From Aliiglaciecola sp. M165 (lineage in GTDB: Bacteria > Pseudomonadota > Gammaproteobacteria > Enterobacterales > Alteromonadaceae), in NCBI RefSeq assembly GCF_007197995.1, contig NZ_VKKH01000001.1, positions 248,001 through 312,000 of the forward strand: 64,000 bases of DNA, read 5' to 3'. Both the position numbers and the translations under genes were made by a program. A model generated the notes under the pieces. It was not told the origin of the DNA. It searched no databases and saw nothing but the letters and a program-made list of their open reading frames with translations. Below, piece after piece: positions 44,501 through 54,228 of this stretch (position 1 is the stretch's first letter; every line of letters begins with the position of its first letter).

Positions 44501-45649
44501 ATGCGCTTAAAAGACTGTCACAATTTCCACGATTTTCGCAAACTGGCCAAAAAGCGCTTGCCCGGCCCCATTTTCCACTATATCGATGGCGGCGCAGACG
44601 ACGAATCGACTTATCGACGCAATACCCTTGCGTTTGAACAGTGTGATCTTGTTCCAGATGTATTAGCTGGAGTATCGTCTATTGATCTATCTGTGACAGT
44701 TCTTGGACAGAAGCTGGATATGCCTGTGTATTGCTCACCCACTGCTTTGCAGCGTTTATTTCACCATCAAGGGGAAAGGGCAGTAGCGGCAGCAGCCCAG
44801 AAATATGGCACTTTATTTGGAGTTTCATCCCTAGGTACAGTGAGTATCGAAGAGATTGCTCAACAAGTAGACACCCCCCAGGCTTACCAATTTTATTTTC
44901 ATAAGGATCGAGAACTGAATAAAGTGATGTTAGCGCGAGCAAAATCTGCTGGCGTGCCGGTCATGATGTTGACGGTTGATTCAATTACCGGTGGCAATCG
45001 CGAACGGGATTTACGCACCGGGTTTTCCATCCCCTTTCACCTCAATTTCAATGGTCTAGTCCAATTTGCCCTCAAGCCGGCATGGGCGATGAATTATTTC
45101 ATGCACGAAAAATTTAGTTTACCTCAATTAGACAGCCACGTTGATATGAGTGCGGGAGTGAGCTCCATTGGCGACTACTTTACCAATATGCTTGATCCAT
45201 CGATGAACTGGGATGATGTAGCACAAATGGTCGAACAGTGGGATGGTCAATTCTGTTTAAAAGGGGTAATGAGTCGCCAAGATGCCAGAAGAGCGGTAGA
45301 AATAGGATGTACTGGAATTGTTGTTTCAAATCATGGGGGTCGTCAATTAGATGGCTCACGTAGTTCCTTTGACCAACTATCAGAAATTGTTGACGAAGTA
45401 GGCGACGAAATTGATGTGCTTTTTGATTCAGGCATACAGCGTGGCACTCACGTTTTAAAAGCACTTTCAATCGGAGCAAAGGCGGTAGGCATTGGCCGAA
45501 TGTATCTTTTTGCCCTTGCCGCAGCAGGACAGGTGGGGGTTGAACGGGCACTTGAGCTGATGAATAAGGAACTTGAAAGAGACATGAAGCTTATGGGTAA
45601 GACAACCATTGAGCAACTGAGTCGAAACAATTTGCGTTTTCGTCAATAA
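44501..45649 (+). CDS. FMN-dependent alpha-hydroxy-acid dehydrogenase (LldD-like)
   Basis: A 382-residue TIM-barrel flavoenzyme of the lactate dehydrogenase/glycolate oxidase family. IFHYIDGGADDESTYRRN marks the N-terminus. MPVYCSPTALQRLFHHQGE and FGVSSLGTVSIEEIA bind FMN. Lys254 (FCLKGVMS) and the catalytic His278 in IVVSNHGGRQLDGS are present, then LFDSGIQRGTHVLKAL and the phosphate loop GIGRMYLFALAAAGQ. A hydrophobic insert (about 185-210, LNFNGLVQFALKPAWAMNYF) resembles the membrane-contact region of LldD. L-lactate is a likely substrate but not certain. Its stop lies 14 nt from the end of the convergent kinase gene. Confidence 0.9.
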   Translation: MRLKDCHNFHDFRKLAKKRLPGPIFHYIDGGADDESTYRRNTLAFEQCDLVPDVLAGVSSIDLSVTVLGQKLDMPVYCSPTALQRLFHHQGERAVAAAAQKYGTLFGVSSLGTVSIEEIAQQVDTPQAYQFYFHKDRELNKVMLARAKSAGVPVMMLTVDSITGGNRERDLRTGFSIPFHLNFNGLVQFALKPAWAMNYFMHEKFSLPQLDSHVDMSAGVSSIGDYFTNMLDPSMNWDDVAQMVEQWDGQFCLKGVMSRQDARRAVEIGCTGIVVSNHGGRQLDGSRSSFDQLSEIVDEVGDEIDVLFDSGIQRGTHVLKALSIGAKAVGIGRMYLFALAAAGQVGVERALELMNKELERDMKLMGKTTIEQLSRNNLRFRQ

Positions 45650-45662
45650 CATTGACGCTGAT

Positions 45663-48260
45663 TCAAATTTGCGAAGAATCCATCGCACTATCGAGCCTTT
45701 TCTGGGTTTTTTCGATATTAAAGCGATCACTTGGAAACGATGATGTAAACGCATTTAAGACATCATTCAAAATTGCCATCCCCTCTTCGTATTTGTTTTG
45801 ACGACACAAAGCTTCCCCCAACGCACTGTCGAATCGAAGTAACATTCTGCGGTTGTCTGGGAAGTATTGCTGTTGCAGTTCTTTATTTGCTAAAAGGTAG
45901 TTATACGCTTTTTGAACTTGGCCCAACCCCAATAGAACTTCTCCATACAATAAACGGCTGGACAACTCATAAGCAGTAGGTTGTTCAAATACGTTTTGGT
46001 AAATCGCGATTGCCTGTTCGACTGTATTGAGGGCTTTTGTGAACTCACCATTTTGTGCCTGCATACTGCCAGCATTGCTGATGAAATAGGCTTTCAGCCA
46101 AGAATCATCGTCGTAGGCACCACGGGCTTTTTCCGCAGCTTGTTCTAGATATAGTTGTGCGTTTGGGTAGTCACCTATATGACGGTAAAACATTCCCAGA
46201 TAATTTAATGCATCGATGATGTAAATACTGTTTTCAGGAAAAACCTTTTGGGAAAGCTGCAAACTCTTTTTATAGAATGCTTCAGCTTCGTCATTTTTGC
46301 CTTGCATTTTTAGTGTTTCTGCCAAGTTTCCCATGATAGCAATCGACTGACTATGCAGCTCACCATGCAATTCAATGGATAATTCTACAGCTTGGCGAGC
46401 TGTTGTTTCCGCAGGCTCATAATTACCCAAATAGTAGTGAGAGGTAGAAATCACACTTAAACTTGCCACCACCCCTTCATGCTCGCGTCCAAATACCCGA
46501 GAAAACATGTCAAGAGCCTGGTTTCCTAGGGTAACCGCTTCACGCAGGTCACCATGTAAAACATTCATCAATGAGGCATTGTGGTAGGCGTAGGCTAAGG
46601 TTTCACTGTCACCTGAATCTAACCTTTTTACTTGCTCTAACGTGCGTTTGGCTAATTCAAATATACTTTCGTCCGCTTCACCAAAGTCATCAATGATTGT
46701 CAGGATTTGATTTTGCCCATCGAGGTAATCTAGATCATCTTTGCCAAAGGCTTGGGCACGAATAGCCTGCGCACGTTGCATGGTATTTACGGCATTGTCA
46801 CGGATCCCTAATTCAGTGAACACCAATGCGATGGTTTGTAATAAATTGGCTTTAAGACGAGGCTGGTCTTGTAGTCGTTCCACTAAACGCTGCTCACCTT
46901 TTTCCAATAGCTCACTGGCCGTCAGGGTTTCTCCATCTGTGACACTTGGATCAACGTTTTCAAATAGATCAAATAGAAACTCTGAAACCTGTTGCGCATT
47001 CTCTTTCTCCCACTGTGCTTTGTCTCGCTCTTGTGCAATAAGATGGGCTTGAATGCTCATGGTAATGGCAGACGCTATTGTCAAAACGCTAAACAAGCTG
47101 ATTACGCTAAACGTCAGAGTGTTACGCCGAATAAAACAACGGCAGCTATACCACCAGCTATTAGGCAACGCCGACACTGGCTTTTTACGCATAAAATGAC
47201 GGATATCCAAAGCGATATCGGCAACTGACTCATAGCGATTTTGCGGATCTTTTTGCATTGCAAACCCAACAATCGCATCAAGCTCAGGCTGCATTTTTTT
47301 GCCCATCATGGTGTTTTTGGCTATTTGACTAGGCGCCACAGGTGTCACCTGCAATACGGCTTTTCGGAGTTTTTCTTGGTCTTGCAGATATGCATGGTAA
47401 GGAGAATGTCCACTCAACATTCGATAAAGCATCACGCCTAACGCATAGATATCACTGCGAGTTGTGATTTTTTCATTCAAAATCTGTTCTGGGCTGGCAC
47501 TCTCTGGAGTATGTGGAGTAACGCCTTTTGCCGCCTCATTGTCATAAGCCAGACTGTCTTGTTCAATTTTCGCTATACCAAAATCCAATAGTTTGATACC
47601 ACCTTTATCTGTTACCAGAATATTGGCTGGTTTTAGATCGCGATGAATGATCAAATTTTGGTGAGCAAACCCAACTGCGTCGCATATTTGTAGAAATAAT
47701 CCTAATCGTTGGTTTAGCCCGAGCTCGGATTCTTCAATATATTCCATGAGAGGTTTGCCAACTATGTATTCCATCACTAGATAGGGCACACCATATTCTG
47801 TGGTTCCGCCATCTAATAATCTTGCAATATTTCTGTGATCGAGATCAGCTAAAATCTGCCGCTCTGATTGAAAATAAGACAGCGCAAAGTCATTTTGCAT
47901 ATCGGCATGCAACAGTTTGATGGCCACTTCCTGTTCATAGCTGTCATCCGCCCGACTTGCCAAATAAACAGCCCCCATGCCTCCTTCGCCAAGTTTTCTG
48001 ATAATCGAAAAATTGCCAATGTGGGTGCCTTGAGGAATATCGTAAATATCTTGTAAAGCTTGGGACGTTTGAGAAGATATGGCATCAAACAGGTCACTTT
48101 TTCCATCATCACTTTCTGCTTCCAACATACCCAGGACGGTTTTGAACAACGCTTCTTGATCTTGGGCCTGTTGTTTAACAAAGGCTACACGTGATTCAAT
48201 CGGCCGCTCTAAGGCCTCATAGAACAGTGATTTGGCTTTATGCCAAAGCTCATCTCCCAT
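45663..48260 (-). CDS. Membrane Ser/Thr protein kinase with C-terminal TPR repeats
   Basis: An 865-residue PknB-like kinase. Residues 1-80 are a helical N-terminal segment found in this subgroup. The kinase domain spans about 84-355: glycine loop GEGGMGAVYL (91-100), Lys115 in VAIKLL, HRDLKPANIL (His206, Asp208, Lys210), DFG at 226-228, and TPESASPEQ in place of APE. All catalytic residues are kept. A transmembrane helix lies at about 381-403, followed by many TPR units (from about 440) that include VVASLSVISTSHYYLGNYEP and IMGNLAETLKMQGKNDEAEA; the TPR part would be periplasmic. There is no phosphatase or FHA gene beside it. It is divergent from a PEP-CTERM gene. Confidence 0.92.
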   Translation of the reverse strand: MGDELWHKAKSLFYEALERPIESRVAFVKQQAQDQEALFKTVLGMLEAESDDGKSDLFDAISSQTSQALQDIYDIPQGTHIGNFSIIRKLGEGGMGAVYLASRADDSYEQEVAIKLLHADMQNDFALSYFQSERQILADLDHRNIARLLDGGTTEYGVPYLVMEYIVGKPLMEYIEESELGLNQRLGLFLQICDAVGFAHQNLIIHRDLKPANILVTDKGGIKLLDFGIAKIEQDSLAYDNEAAKGVTPHTPESASPEQILNEKITTRSDIYALGVMLYRMLSGHSPYHAYLQDQEKLRKAVLQVTPVAPSQIAKNTMMGKKMQPELDAIVGFAMQKDPQNRYESVADIALDIRHFMRKKPVSALPNSWWYSCRCFIRRNTLTFSVISLFSVLTIASAITMSIQAHLIAQERDKAQWEKENAQQVSEFLFDLFENVDPSVTDGETLTASELLEKGEQRLVERLQDQPRLKANLLQTIALVFTELGIRDNAVNTMQRAQAIRAQAFGKDDLDYLDGQNQILTIIDDFGEADESIFELAKRTLEQVKRLDSGDSETLAYAYHNASLMNVLHGDLREAVTLGNQALDMFSRVFGREHEGVVASLSVISTSHYYLGNYEPAETTARQAVELSIELHGELHSQSIAIMGNLAETLKMQGKNDEAEAFYKKSLQLSQKVFPENSIYIIDALNYLGMFYRHIGDYPNAQLYLEQAAEKARGAYDDDSWLKAYFISNAGSMQAQNGEFTKALNTVEQAIAIYQNVFEQPTAYELSSRLLYGEVLLGLGQVQKAYNYLLANKELQQQYFPDNRRMLLRFDSALGEALCRQNKYEEGMAILNDVLNAFTSSFPSDRFNIEKTQKRLDSAMDSSQI

Positions 48261-48414
48261 GACTAGCGCCTGGTTTGATATTCAACGAAATTCTCCAACA
48301 TAATCGACACGTAAAGGCCTCCAGATCCTTAACTGGTTAAATATTAGCCTATAATATCAATTATCTTGGACAATTAGTTTGAAGGTTTTTGCCTCAGGTT
48401 CTCGCTATATAAAA

Positions 48415-48455
48415 TACGGCAAGTGATCAATCAACAAACCTCATACCTTGCCGTA
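48415..48455 (+). promoter_or_regulatory. Inverted repeat upstream of the PEP-CTERM gene
   Basis: TACGGCAAG (48415-48423) and CTTGCCGTA (48447-48455) form a perfect 9-bp inverted repeat with a 23-nt spacer. It ends 22 nt before the ATG, just upstream of the ribosome-binding site (GGAG near 48470). It follows a TATAAA-like box at 48407. A hairpin in the mRNA leader or an operator is possible. Confidence 0.5.
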
Positions 48456-48477
48456 ATATTTTAAAAGCAGGAGTAAA

Positions 48478-49155
48478 ATGATGAAATGGACAATTTTTTG
48501 TAGATTATCGCGCATAATATGCGGCGCTTTACTTGCCAGTCTTATTTCTTTCAGTAGTTGGGCGATACTGATACCCACAGGCGTCGACAATGTGTTGCTG
48601 GAGGTCGACAATCAAGGAACCTTAGTTGCTGCTCGAAATATTAGCGTGAATGGCCTGTTGTACGATGTTGAATTTGATGACCGATCTTTCACCGATATAT
48701 TTGGTGATGCCACTGGCTTAGACGCCATATCTGATGTTGAAGCCTTTGATTTTTCGGTGGCACTGCTGGATTTTGTGCTGATCGACTTGAATAATTTCTT
48801 ATTTGATTCTTTGCCGCTGACGACACTGGGATGTGAAAACGCGGACATCTGCCAAGTCATGACACCTTTTGACGTAAGTCAAACCGAGGTAAGTGTAGCC
48901 CGGGCGGTAAACGTCGCGTCAATCAATGGCGATAGCGTGACGTTGGGTAATACTACCCCTTTGGCGCCAGGCCTCGGAAGACCCAGACCATTACCCCCGG
49001 TGGACCCACCTACCGAGTTGGCAGTCTATGCAAATTGGAGCCTTTCCAATGTGGCAATCGACGTACCAGAACCACCCCCTTGGACTATCTTATTGGCAAT
49101 GGTGTTAATCTTCGCAAGAAGGCGACTTAATCATCCTCGTCAAACGACAAGTTAG
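48478..49155 (+). CDS. PEP-CTERM exported protein of unknown function
   Basis: A 225-residue protein. It has a signal peptide (RIICGALLASLISFSSWA, cut near residue 31). The C-terminus is VPEPPPWTILLAMVLIFARR then RLN: a PEP motif, one hydrophobic helix and an Arg cluster, the classic exosortase sorting signal. The mature region is acidic, with two Cys and a Pro-rich stretch (LGRPRPLPPVDPP) before the sorting signal. I do not recognise the fold. Proteins of this class are processed by an exosortase that must be encoded elsewhere, and are usually linked to exopolysaccharide or matrix. GGAG precedes the ATG at a good distance. Confidence 0.85.
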   Translation: MMKWTIFCRLSRIICGALLASLISFSSWAILIPTGVDNVLLEVDNQGTLVAARNISVNGLLYDVEFDDRSFTDIFGDATGLDAISDVEAFDFSVALLDFVLIDLNNFLFDSLPLTTLGCENADICQVMTPFDVSQTEVSVARAVNVASINGDSVTLGNTTPLAPGLGRPRPLPPVDPPTELAVYANWSLSNVAIDVPEPPPWTILLAMVLIFARRRLNHPRQTTS

Positions 49156-49308
49156 TCGGCATCTTTAAGCTTAAGCGTGTTGATAGTTATTCAAGCCTTG
49201 TAGTGCAGAATCAGCACGCGCCCATCGACAAAAATTTTGTTAGGGCCAAGCGACCCAGGGTACTTTGATAAAAAAGATTCAGACCCGTGATGTGAATTAA
49301 ATCTTCAG

Positions 49309-49342
49309 CTGTAACAAAAGTGTCATAAAGCTGCAATATACT
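49309..49342 (+). promoter_or_regulatory. Pho box and promoter of pstS
   Basis: Three CTGTCAT-like heptamers with an exact 11-nt period: CTGTAAC (49309), GTGTCAT (49320) and CTGCAAT (49331), separated by AAAA and AAAG. This is the PhoB recognition pattern. A TATACT -10 begins at 49337. It lies about 40-70 nt upstream of the pstS ATG and implies PhoB-dependent induction by phosphate starvation. Confidence 0.88.
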
Positions 49343-49378
49343 CCAGTTCGAATTTAAAACGAATGCTTGGAAAGTAAA

Positions 49379-50467
49379 ATGAAAAAGCCTCTATTAATTG
49401 CAGCGATTGCATTATCTTCAACATTTACTATGAATGCTGCTCACGCCGCACGTGATTATATTAATGTCGTTGGTTCTTCCACCGTATATCCGTTCTCAAC
49501 GGTTGTAGCGGAGCGCTTTGGAAAATCTACACAGTTTAAAACGCCTAAAGTAGAATCTACCGGTTCAGGCGGCGGTCTAAAATTATTTTGTCAAGGTGTT
49601 GGCGTTCAATTTCCAGATATTGCCAACGCATCACGTCGAATTAAAGCATCTGAAGTACAATTGTGCGCTGATAATGGTGTTACCGACGTAGTAGAAGTGC
49701 TGATTGGCTATGACGGCATCGTGTTAGGCAACTCTATTGACGCGAATCAAATGACTCTCACTACTAAAGATCTTTTCTTGGCATTGGCGAAAGACGTTCC
49801 TAATCCAGATGGTTCAGCGACTTTAGTTGAGAACCCATATAAAACTTGGAACCAGGTAAACCCTGCTCTTCCAAATCGCGAAATTGAGGTGTTAGGTCCA
49901 CCACCAACATCTGGCACCCGTGATGCCTTTGCCGAATTGGCACTAGAAGGCGGTTGTAAGCAGATTGATTGGATCGCTGATCTAAACAAAAAGTCTAAGG
50001 CAGCGGGCAAAGCTGGCGATAGCGAGTTGTCTAAAAAGCTTAAAAATCAATATAAAGCTGTTTGTCACACAGTTCGCGAAGACGGAACTTTTATCGAAGC
50101 TGGAGAAAATGATAACCTAATCGTTCAAAAACTGAACGCCAATCCTAACCTATTGGGCATATTCGGTTTCAGCTTTCTTGATCAAAACATCGACAAGATT
50201 CAAGGCGCAAAGATTAATGGTTTTGAGCCAACTTTTGATTCAATTGCTGATGGTGATTACCCTGTTTCAAGGCCACTTTACTTCTATGTGAAAAAAGCTC
50301 ACGTGGGTGTTATCCCAGGTATTACAGAGTTTTTGGCTGAGTTCACCAGCAACAAAGCATTCGGAGAAGAAGGCTATTTGACTGAAAAGGGTATGATCCC
50401 GCTTGGCGATGATATGCGCAAAAACGTTAAATCAGATGTGAAGACACTCAAAAACCTTTCATTATAG
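49379..50467 (+). CDS. pstS: Phosphate ABC transporter substrate-binding protein PstS
   Basis: A periplasmic phosphate-binding protein of 362 residues. ATG 49379 is chosen over an in-frame TTG four codons upstream because GGAAAG precedes it and a proper signal peptide starts there (MKKPLLIAAIALSSTFTMNA, cut AHA-A). The phosphate-binding loops are visible: NVVGSSTVYPFSTVVAERFG, VESTGSGGGLKLFCQGVG and GPPPTSGTRDAFAELALEGG. Compared with E. coli PstS the order is similar but the sequence type is that of the marine PstS branch. A terminator follows, so more PstS than permease is expected. Confidence 0.95.
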   Translation: MKKPLLIAAIALSSTFTMNAAHAARDYINVVGSSTVYPFSTVVAERFGKSTQFKTPKVESTGSGGGLKLFCQGVGVQFPDIANASRRIKASEVQLCADNGVTDVVEVLIGYDGIVLGNSIDANQMTLTTKDLFLALAKDVPNPDGSATLVENPYKTWNQVNPALPNREIEVLGPPPTSGTRDAFAELALEGGCKQIDWIADLNKKSKAAGKAGDSELSKKLKNQYKAVCHTVREDGTFIEAGENDNLIVQKLNANPNLLGIFGFSFLDQNIDKIQGAKINGFEPTFDSIADGDYPVSRPLYFYVKKAHVGVIPGITEFLAEFTSNKAFGEEGYLTEKGMIPLGDDMRKNVKSDVKTLKNLSL

Positions 50468-50520
50468 TGTAAAATATACAACGTACCCTTCAATGGATGG
50501 AGGGATTGAATTGAAAATTG

Positions 50521-50550
50521 AGCCAGCCTCTCCCATGAGGCTGGCTTTTT
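50521..50550 (+). terminator. Terminator between pstS and pstC
   Basis: AGCCAGCCTC, loop TCCCAT, GAGGCTGGCT, then TTTT: a perfect 10-bp stem with a short T run, 53 nt after pstS and 67 nt before pstC. Partial read-through would give differential expression within the operon. Confidence 0.85.
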
Positions 50551-50616
50551 ATCGTCAACTGTGGCTGGATTTTTGCGGCAATTTTCCATCTTATTTGTGC
50601 GAAGTTTTGAGGTGTT

Positions 50617-52005
50617 ATGAGTACATCAATGTTATTACTCGTCGGGCTGCTATTAATAGCAACGGCGTTTTTTGTTGGTAGAAATCGGTCTATTTCCGTC
50701 AGTGCCAACCATGGCGGGATAAAAAACCTGAACTCCCTGCCTTCTTATTATGGCGCACTAACAGCCTTATGGTGCGGCATACCCAGCCTAATTGTGCTGT
50801 CATTGTGGGTGTTATTTGATGATTACTTCATACAGCAAAGTATCATTCAGATGTTACCGGCTGCCCAACAACAGCTTGCCGACAATGACATGAGATTGTT
50901 ACTAAATACCGTTGGCAATATCGCCGCTAGTGGTACAAATGGCCTAAACACTGAACCTTATATTATCGAAGCTGCTGCAAGGTTAAATGAGCTAAATGCA
51001 TTGAGTCAAAATGCCATTACGGGGCTTTTTATACTTCTCGCGGTGGCGTTAACATTTTTTGCATGGCTGCAGATCAAACCCAAGTTGCGTGCTCGTGTGC
51101 AAGTTGAAAGAGCGTTTAAAGGTTTGCTTTTGTTATGTGCAAGTATCGCTATCTTTACTACTGCAGGTATCGTCTTGTCGGTACTGTTTGAATCTTTGAA
51201 GTTTTTCCAAAGTGTCCCAGTCACTGACTTTTTATTTGGCATGGAATGGAGCCCACAAATGGCGCTGCGCGCTGATCAAGTTGGAAGTTCCGGCGCATTC
51301 GGTTCGATACCCTTGTTTGCTGGTACCATGCTAATTTCTTTGATTGCAATGTTAATCGCAGTGCCTGCAGGTTTGATGTCTGCCATATATCTTTCTGAAT
51401 ATGCGGCGCCTAAAGTGCGTATGGCAGTCAAACCTATGCTTGAGGTACTTGCGGGTATCCCAACCGTAGTTTATGGCTTCTTTGCGGCTTTGACGGTAGC
51501 ACCATTCGTCCGTGATACTGGTGGAATATTTGGACTAGATGTATCTTCAGAAAGTGCCCTGGCTGCCGGATTAGTTATGGGTGTGATGATAATTCCTTTT
51601 GTTTCTTCTTTGTCTGACGATGTCATCAACGCGGTGCCACAATCGCTGCGAGACGGTTCATTTGGTTTGGGTGCTACTAAGTCGGAAACCATCAAAAAAG
51701 TGGTTATTCCTGCTGCACTACCAGGTATTGTTGGAGGTGTTTTACTTGCAGTATCGAGAGCGATTGGTGAAACAATGATAGTCGTCATGGCGGCAGGTTT
51801 GGCAGCAAACCTCACCGCAAACCCGCTGGAATCTGTGACGACGGTAACCGTTCAAATTGTGAAACTTTTGATCGGAGACCAAGAATTTAATAGTCCAAAA
51901 ACACTTTCGGCCTTTGCCCTTGGTTTAATGCTCTTCTTGATCACCTTGATACTCAACTACGTGGCACTTCATGTAGTGAAGAAGTATCGCGAGCAGTACG
52001 AGTAA
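50617..52005 (+). CDS. pstC: Phosphate ABC transporter permease PstC (long form)
   Basis: An inner-membrane permease of 462 residues against about 319 in E. coli. The extra part is an N-terminal region of about 170 residues with three predicted helices (about 4-20, 46-68, 133-152) and a loop of about 65 residues between the second and third. The canonical permease follows, with the FGSIPLFAGTMLISLIAMLI region, the PAGLMSAIYLSEYA motif, IPTVVYGFFAAL and the ABC-contact loop SLRDGSFGLGATKSETIKKV, then SRAIGETMIVVMAAG. It pairs with PstA. GAGG precedes the ATG. The role of the extension is unknown. Confidence 0.92.
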   Translation: MSTSMLLLVGLLLIATAFFVGRNRSISVSANHGGIKNLNSLPSYYGALTALWCGIPSLIVLSLWVLFDDYFIQQSIIQMLPAAQQQLADNDMRLLLNTVGNIAASGTNGLNTEPYIIEAAARLNELNALSQNAITGLFILLAVALTFFAWLQIKPKLRARVQVERAFKGLLLLCASIAIFTTAGIVLSVLFESLKFFQSVPVTDFLFGMEWSPQMALRADQVGSSGAFGSIPLFAGTMLISLIAMLIAVPAGLMSAIYLSEYAAPKVRMAVKPMLEVLAGIPTVVYGFFAALTVAPFVRDTGGIFGLDVSSESALAAGLVMGVMIIPFVSSLSDDVINAVPQSLRDGSFGLGATKSETIKKVVIPAALPGIVGGVLLAVSRAIGETMIVVMAAGLAANLTANPLESVTTVTVQIVKLLIGDQEFNSPKTLSAFALGLMLFLITLILNYVALHVVKKYREQYE

Positions 52006-52011
52006 TATCAA

Positions 52012-53322
52012 ATGAGTATGAATACAGTGGATAAACAAACTAATAAAACCAATACAATCGATTTGGTTAACAAGAATCTGGCCAAACGTTATCGTGCTGA
52101 AAAGCGCTTCAAGGCCTATGGTATTGCAGCAATTTTGTTTGGTTTGAGTTGTGTGGTGCTGCTATTTACCGACATCATTGGTAAAGGCCACTCTGCCTTT
52201 TTACAAACTTATGTTTACCTTGAAGTTGAATTTGATCCCGAGTCCTTGGAGATTGATGACATCAGCGACCCAGGTCAGATAGCTCGCGCTGATTACACTG
52301 GTCTTATTCGAACAGCTTTAAGAGAACAATTTACCGATGCCAATGGTCGCCGTGATAGACGCAGCCTATATGCATTAGTGAGTAATGGTGCAGGATTTAA
52401 CCTACGTGAAAAACTCGAAGATGATCCTACGCTGTTGAATCAATCCGTCGGCGTGTGGTTATTAGCCGATGATGACGTAGACACCTACTACAAGAGTCGT
52501 AATGATGATGGTAGCGAAGCATTCACCGGTCGTTTGAATGAGAAGCAAATTAACTGGGTAGAGACCCTTATTGCCAATGAGCACTTGGTCAAGCGCTTTA
52601 ATACAACGTTCTTCTCATCCGGCGACTCTCGTGAACCTGAACAAGCAGGTATTCTTGGCGCAATGATGGGATCTCTATTCACGTTGTTGGTTACCATCGC
52701 TTTGTCTTTTCCTATTGGCATCGCGGCTGCGGTGTACTTAGAGGAATATGCACCGAAAAATAAATTTACCGACTTTATTGAAGTCAATATAAACAACCTT
52801 GCCGCTGTACCCTCAATCATTTTTGGTTTACTGGGGCTGTCTATTTTTATTGGCTTCTTTGAAATGCACCGCTCCTTACCGCTGGTGGGGGGGTTAGTTT
52901 TGACCTTGATGACCCTACCAACGATTATTATTTCAAGTCGAGCAGCAATTAAATCTGTGCCTCCTTCCATCAGAGATGCTGCACTAGGATTGGGCGCATC
53001 TAAAATGCAGGTTGTGTTACATCACGTATTACCTTTGGCCATGCCGGGAATGCTAACCGGTGCTATTATTGGTTTTGCACAAGCGTTAGGAGAAACAGCC
53101 CCCTTGTTAATGATTGGAATGGTCGCCTTTATTGTTGATATACCCGGAGGCGTTGCCGACCCAGCTACCGCCTTACCAGTACAAATATTTTTATGGTCCG
53201 ACAGCCCAGAACGTGCGTTTGTTGAACGTACGTCTGCTGCAATTATGGTGTTGTTGGCATTCCTAATTTCAATGAATACGTTAGCAATCTGGCTCAGAAA
53301 ACGCCTGGAACGTCGCTGGTAA
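52012..53322 (+). CDS. pstA: Phosphate ABC transporter permease PstA (long form)
   Basis: A permease of 436 residues against about 296 in E. coli. After a first helix (about 30-53) there is an inserted soluble region of about 150 residues (about 54-205, acidic, with [20 protein letters not shown]), probably periplasmic. The conserved permease follows with [34 protein letters not shown], the ABC-contact loop [20 protein letters not shown] and [16 protein letters not shown]. It begins 6 nt after pstC and forms the channel with it. Confidence 0.92.
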   Translation: MSMNTVDKQTNKTNTIDLVNKNLAKRYRAEKRFKAYGIAAILFGLSCVVLLFTDIIGKGHSAFLQTYVYLEVEFDPESLEIDDISDPGQIARADYTGLIRTALREQFTDANGRRDRRSLYALVSNGAGFNLREKLEDDPTLLNQSVGVWLLADDDVDTYYKSRNDDGSEAFTGRLNEKQINWVETLIANEHLVKRFNTTFFSSGDSREPEQAGILGAMMGSLFTLLVTIALSFPIGIAAAVYLEEYAPKNKFTDFIEVNINNLAAVPSIIFGLLGLSIFIGFFEMHRSLPLVGGLVLTLMTLPTIIISSRAAIKSVPPSIRDAALGLGASKMQVVLHHVLPLAMPGMLTGAIIGFAQALGETAPLLMIGMVAFIVDIPGGVADPATALPVQIFLWSDSPERAFVERTSAAIMVLLAFLISMNTLAIWLRKRLERRW

Positions 53323-53338
53323 CAGTGGGAGAATTATT

Positions 53339-54211
53339 GTGGAAGCAGTTATGAAAGAAACCTCAGCGGCTGAAAAGTCAGCAAATATAAAGCAAGATTC
53401 TGATATCAATCAAGATATCCAAAATGTGCAGACAGTTGGAACACCTTTTTCTGACTCTGCAAAAATGACTATGCGAAATGTAGACGTTTTTTACGGTGAC
53501 AAGCAGGCGATTCATGATGTCAGCTTAGACATTGGTAAAAATGAAGTTGTCGCAATGATTGGTCCTTCTGGTTGTGGTAAATCCACTTTTTTACGATGCC
53601 TAAACCGCATGAACGACACCATAGAGTCATGCAAAATCACCGGTGAACTAAAACTGGAAGACAGAGATATCTATCATCCAAAGCAGGATGTGGTGCCACT
53701 TCGCGCCCGTGTTGGCATGGTTTTCCAAAAACCCAATCCTTTTCCTAAGTCAATCTATGACAATGTTGCATATGGGCCAAAAGTGCATGGATTGGCAAGC
53801 CGAAAATCCGAGTTGGATGAAATCGTTGAACATAGCTTAAAAAGAGCAGGTTTGTGGGGCGAAGTTAAAGATCGTTTGAGTTCTCCTGGTACAGGACTTT
53901 CTGGTGGTCAGCAACAAAGACTGTGTATTGCTAGAACAATCGCCGTCAGCCCTGAAGTGATATTAATGGATGAACCTTGTTCTGCACTTGACCCTATTGC
54001 AACCGCGAGAATAGAAGAGTTGATTGCCGAACTGAGTCAAAACTTTACGATTGCTATTGTCACCCACTCGATGCAACAAGCAGCTCGAGTTTCTCATCGT
54101 ACAGCTTATTTCCATATGGGGAAATTAGTAGAAGTAAACGCTACGCAGCGGGTGTTTACAAATCCGGAGCATGCATTGACAGAAGCCTACATTACTGGCC
54201 GCTTTGGTTAA
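53339..54211 (+). CDS. pstB: Phosphate ABC transporter ATPase PstB
   Basis: A 290-residue ATPase. Walker A is [20 protein letters not shown], the Q-loop lies near [20 protein letters not shown], the signature is [16 protein letters not shown], Walker B is [15 protein letters not shown], and the H-switch is in [14 protein letters not shown]. An N-terminal extension of about 40 polar residues precedes the ABC domain. The start is GTG at 53339 with GGGAG upstream; ATG at 53351 is an alternative. It energises PstCA. Confidence 0.96.
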   Translation: MEAVMKETSAAEKSANIKQDSDINQDIQNVQTVGTPFSDSAKMTMRNVDVFYGDKQAIHDVSLDIGKNEVVAMIGPSGCGKSTFLRCLNRMNDTIESCKITGELKLEDRDIYHPKQDVVPLRARVGMVFQKPNPFPKSIYDNVAYGPKVHGLASRKSELDEIVEHSLKRAGLWGEVKDRLSSPGTGLSGGQQQRLCIARTIAVSPEVILMDEPCSALDPIATARIEELIAELSQNFTIAIVTHSMQQAARVSHRTAYFHMGKLVEVNATQRVFTNPEHALTEAYITGRFG

Positions 54212-54228
54212 TTTAGGAGAAATTAGAA

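Noticed and set aside
48361-48420. Possible sigma-54 promoter of the PEP-CTERM gene
   Set aside because: No GG-N10-GC arrangement with proper spacing was found.
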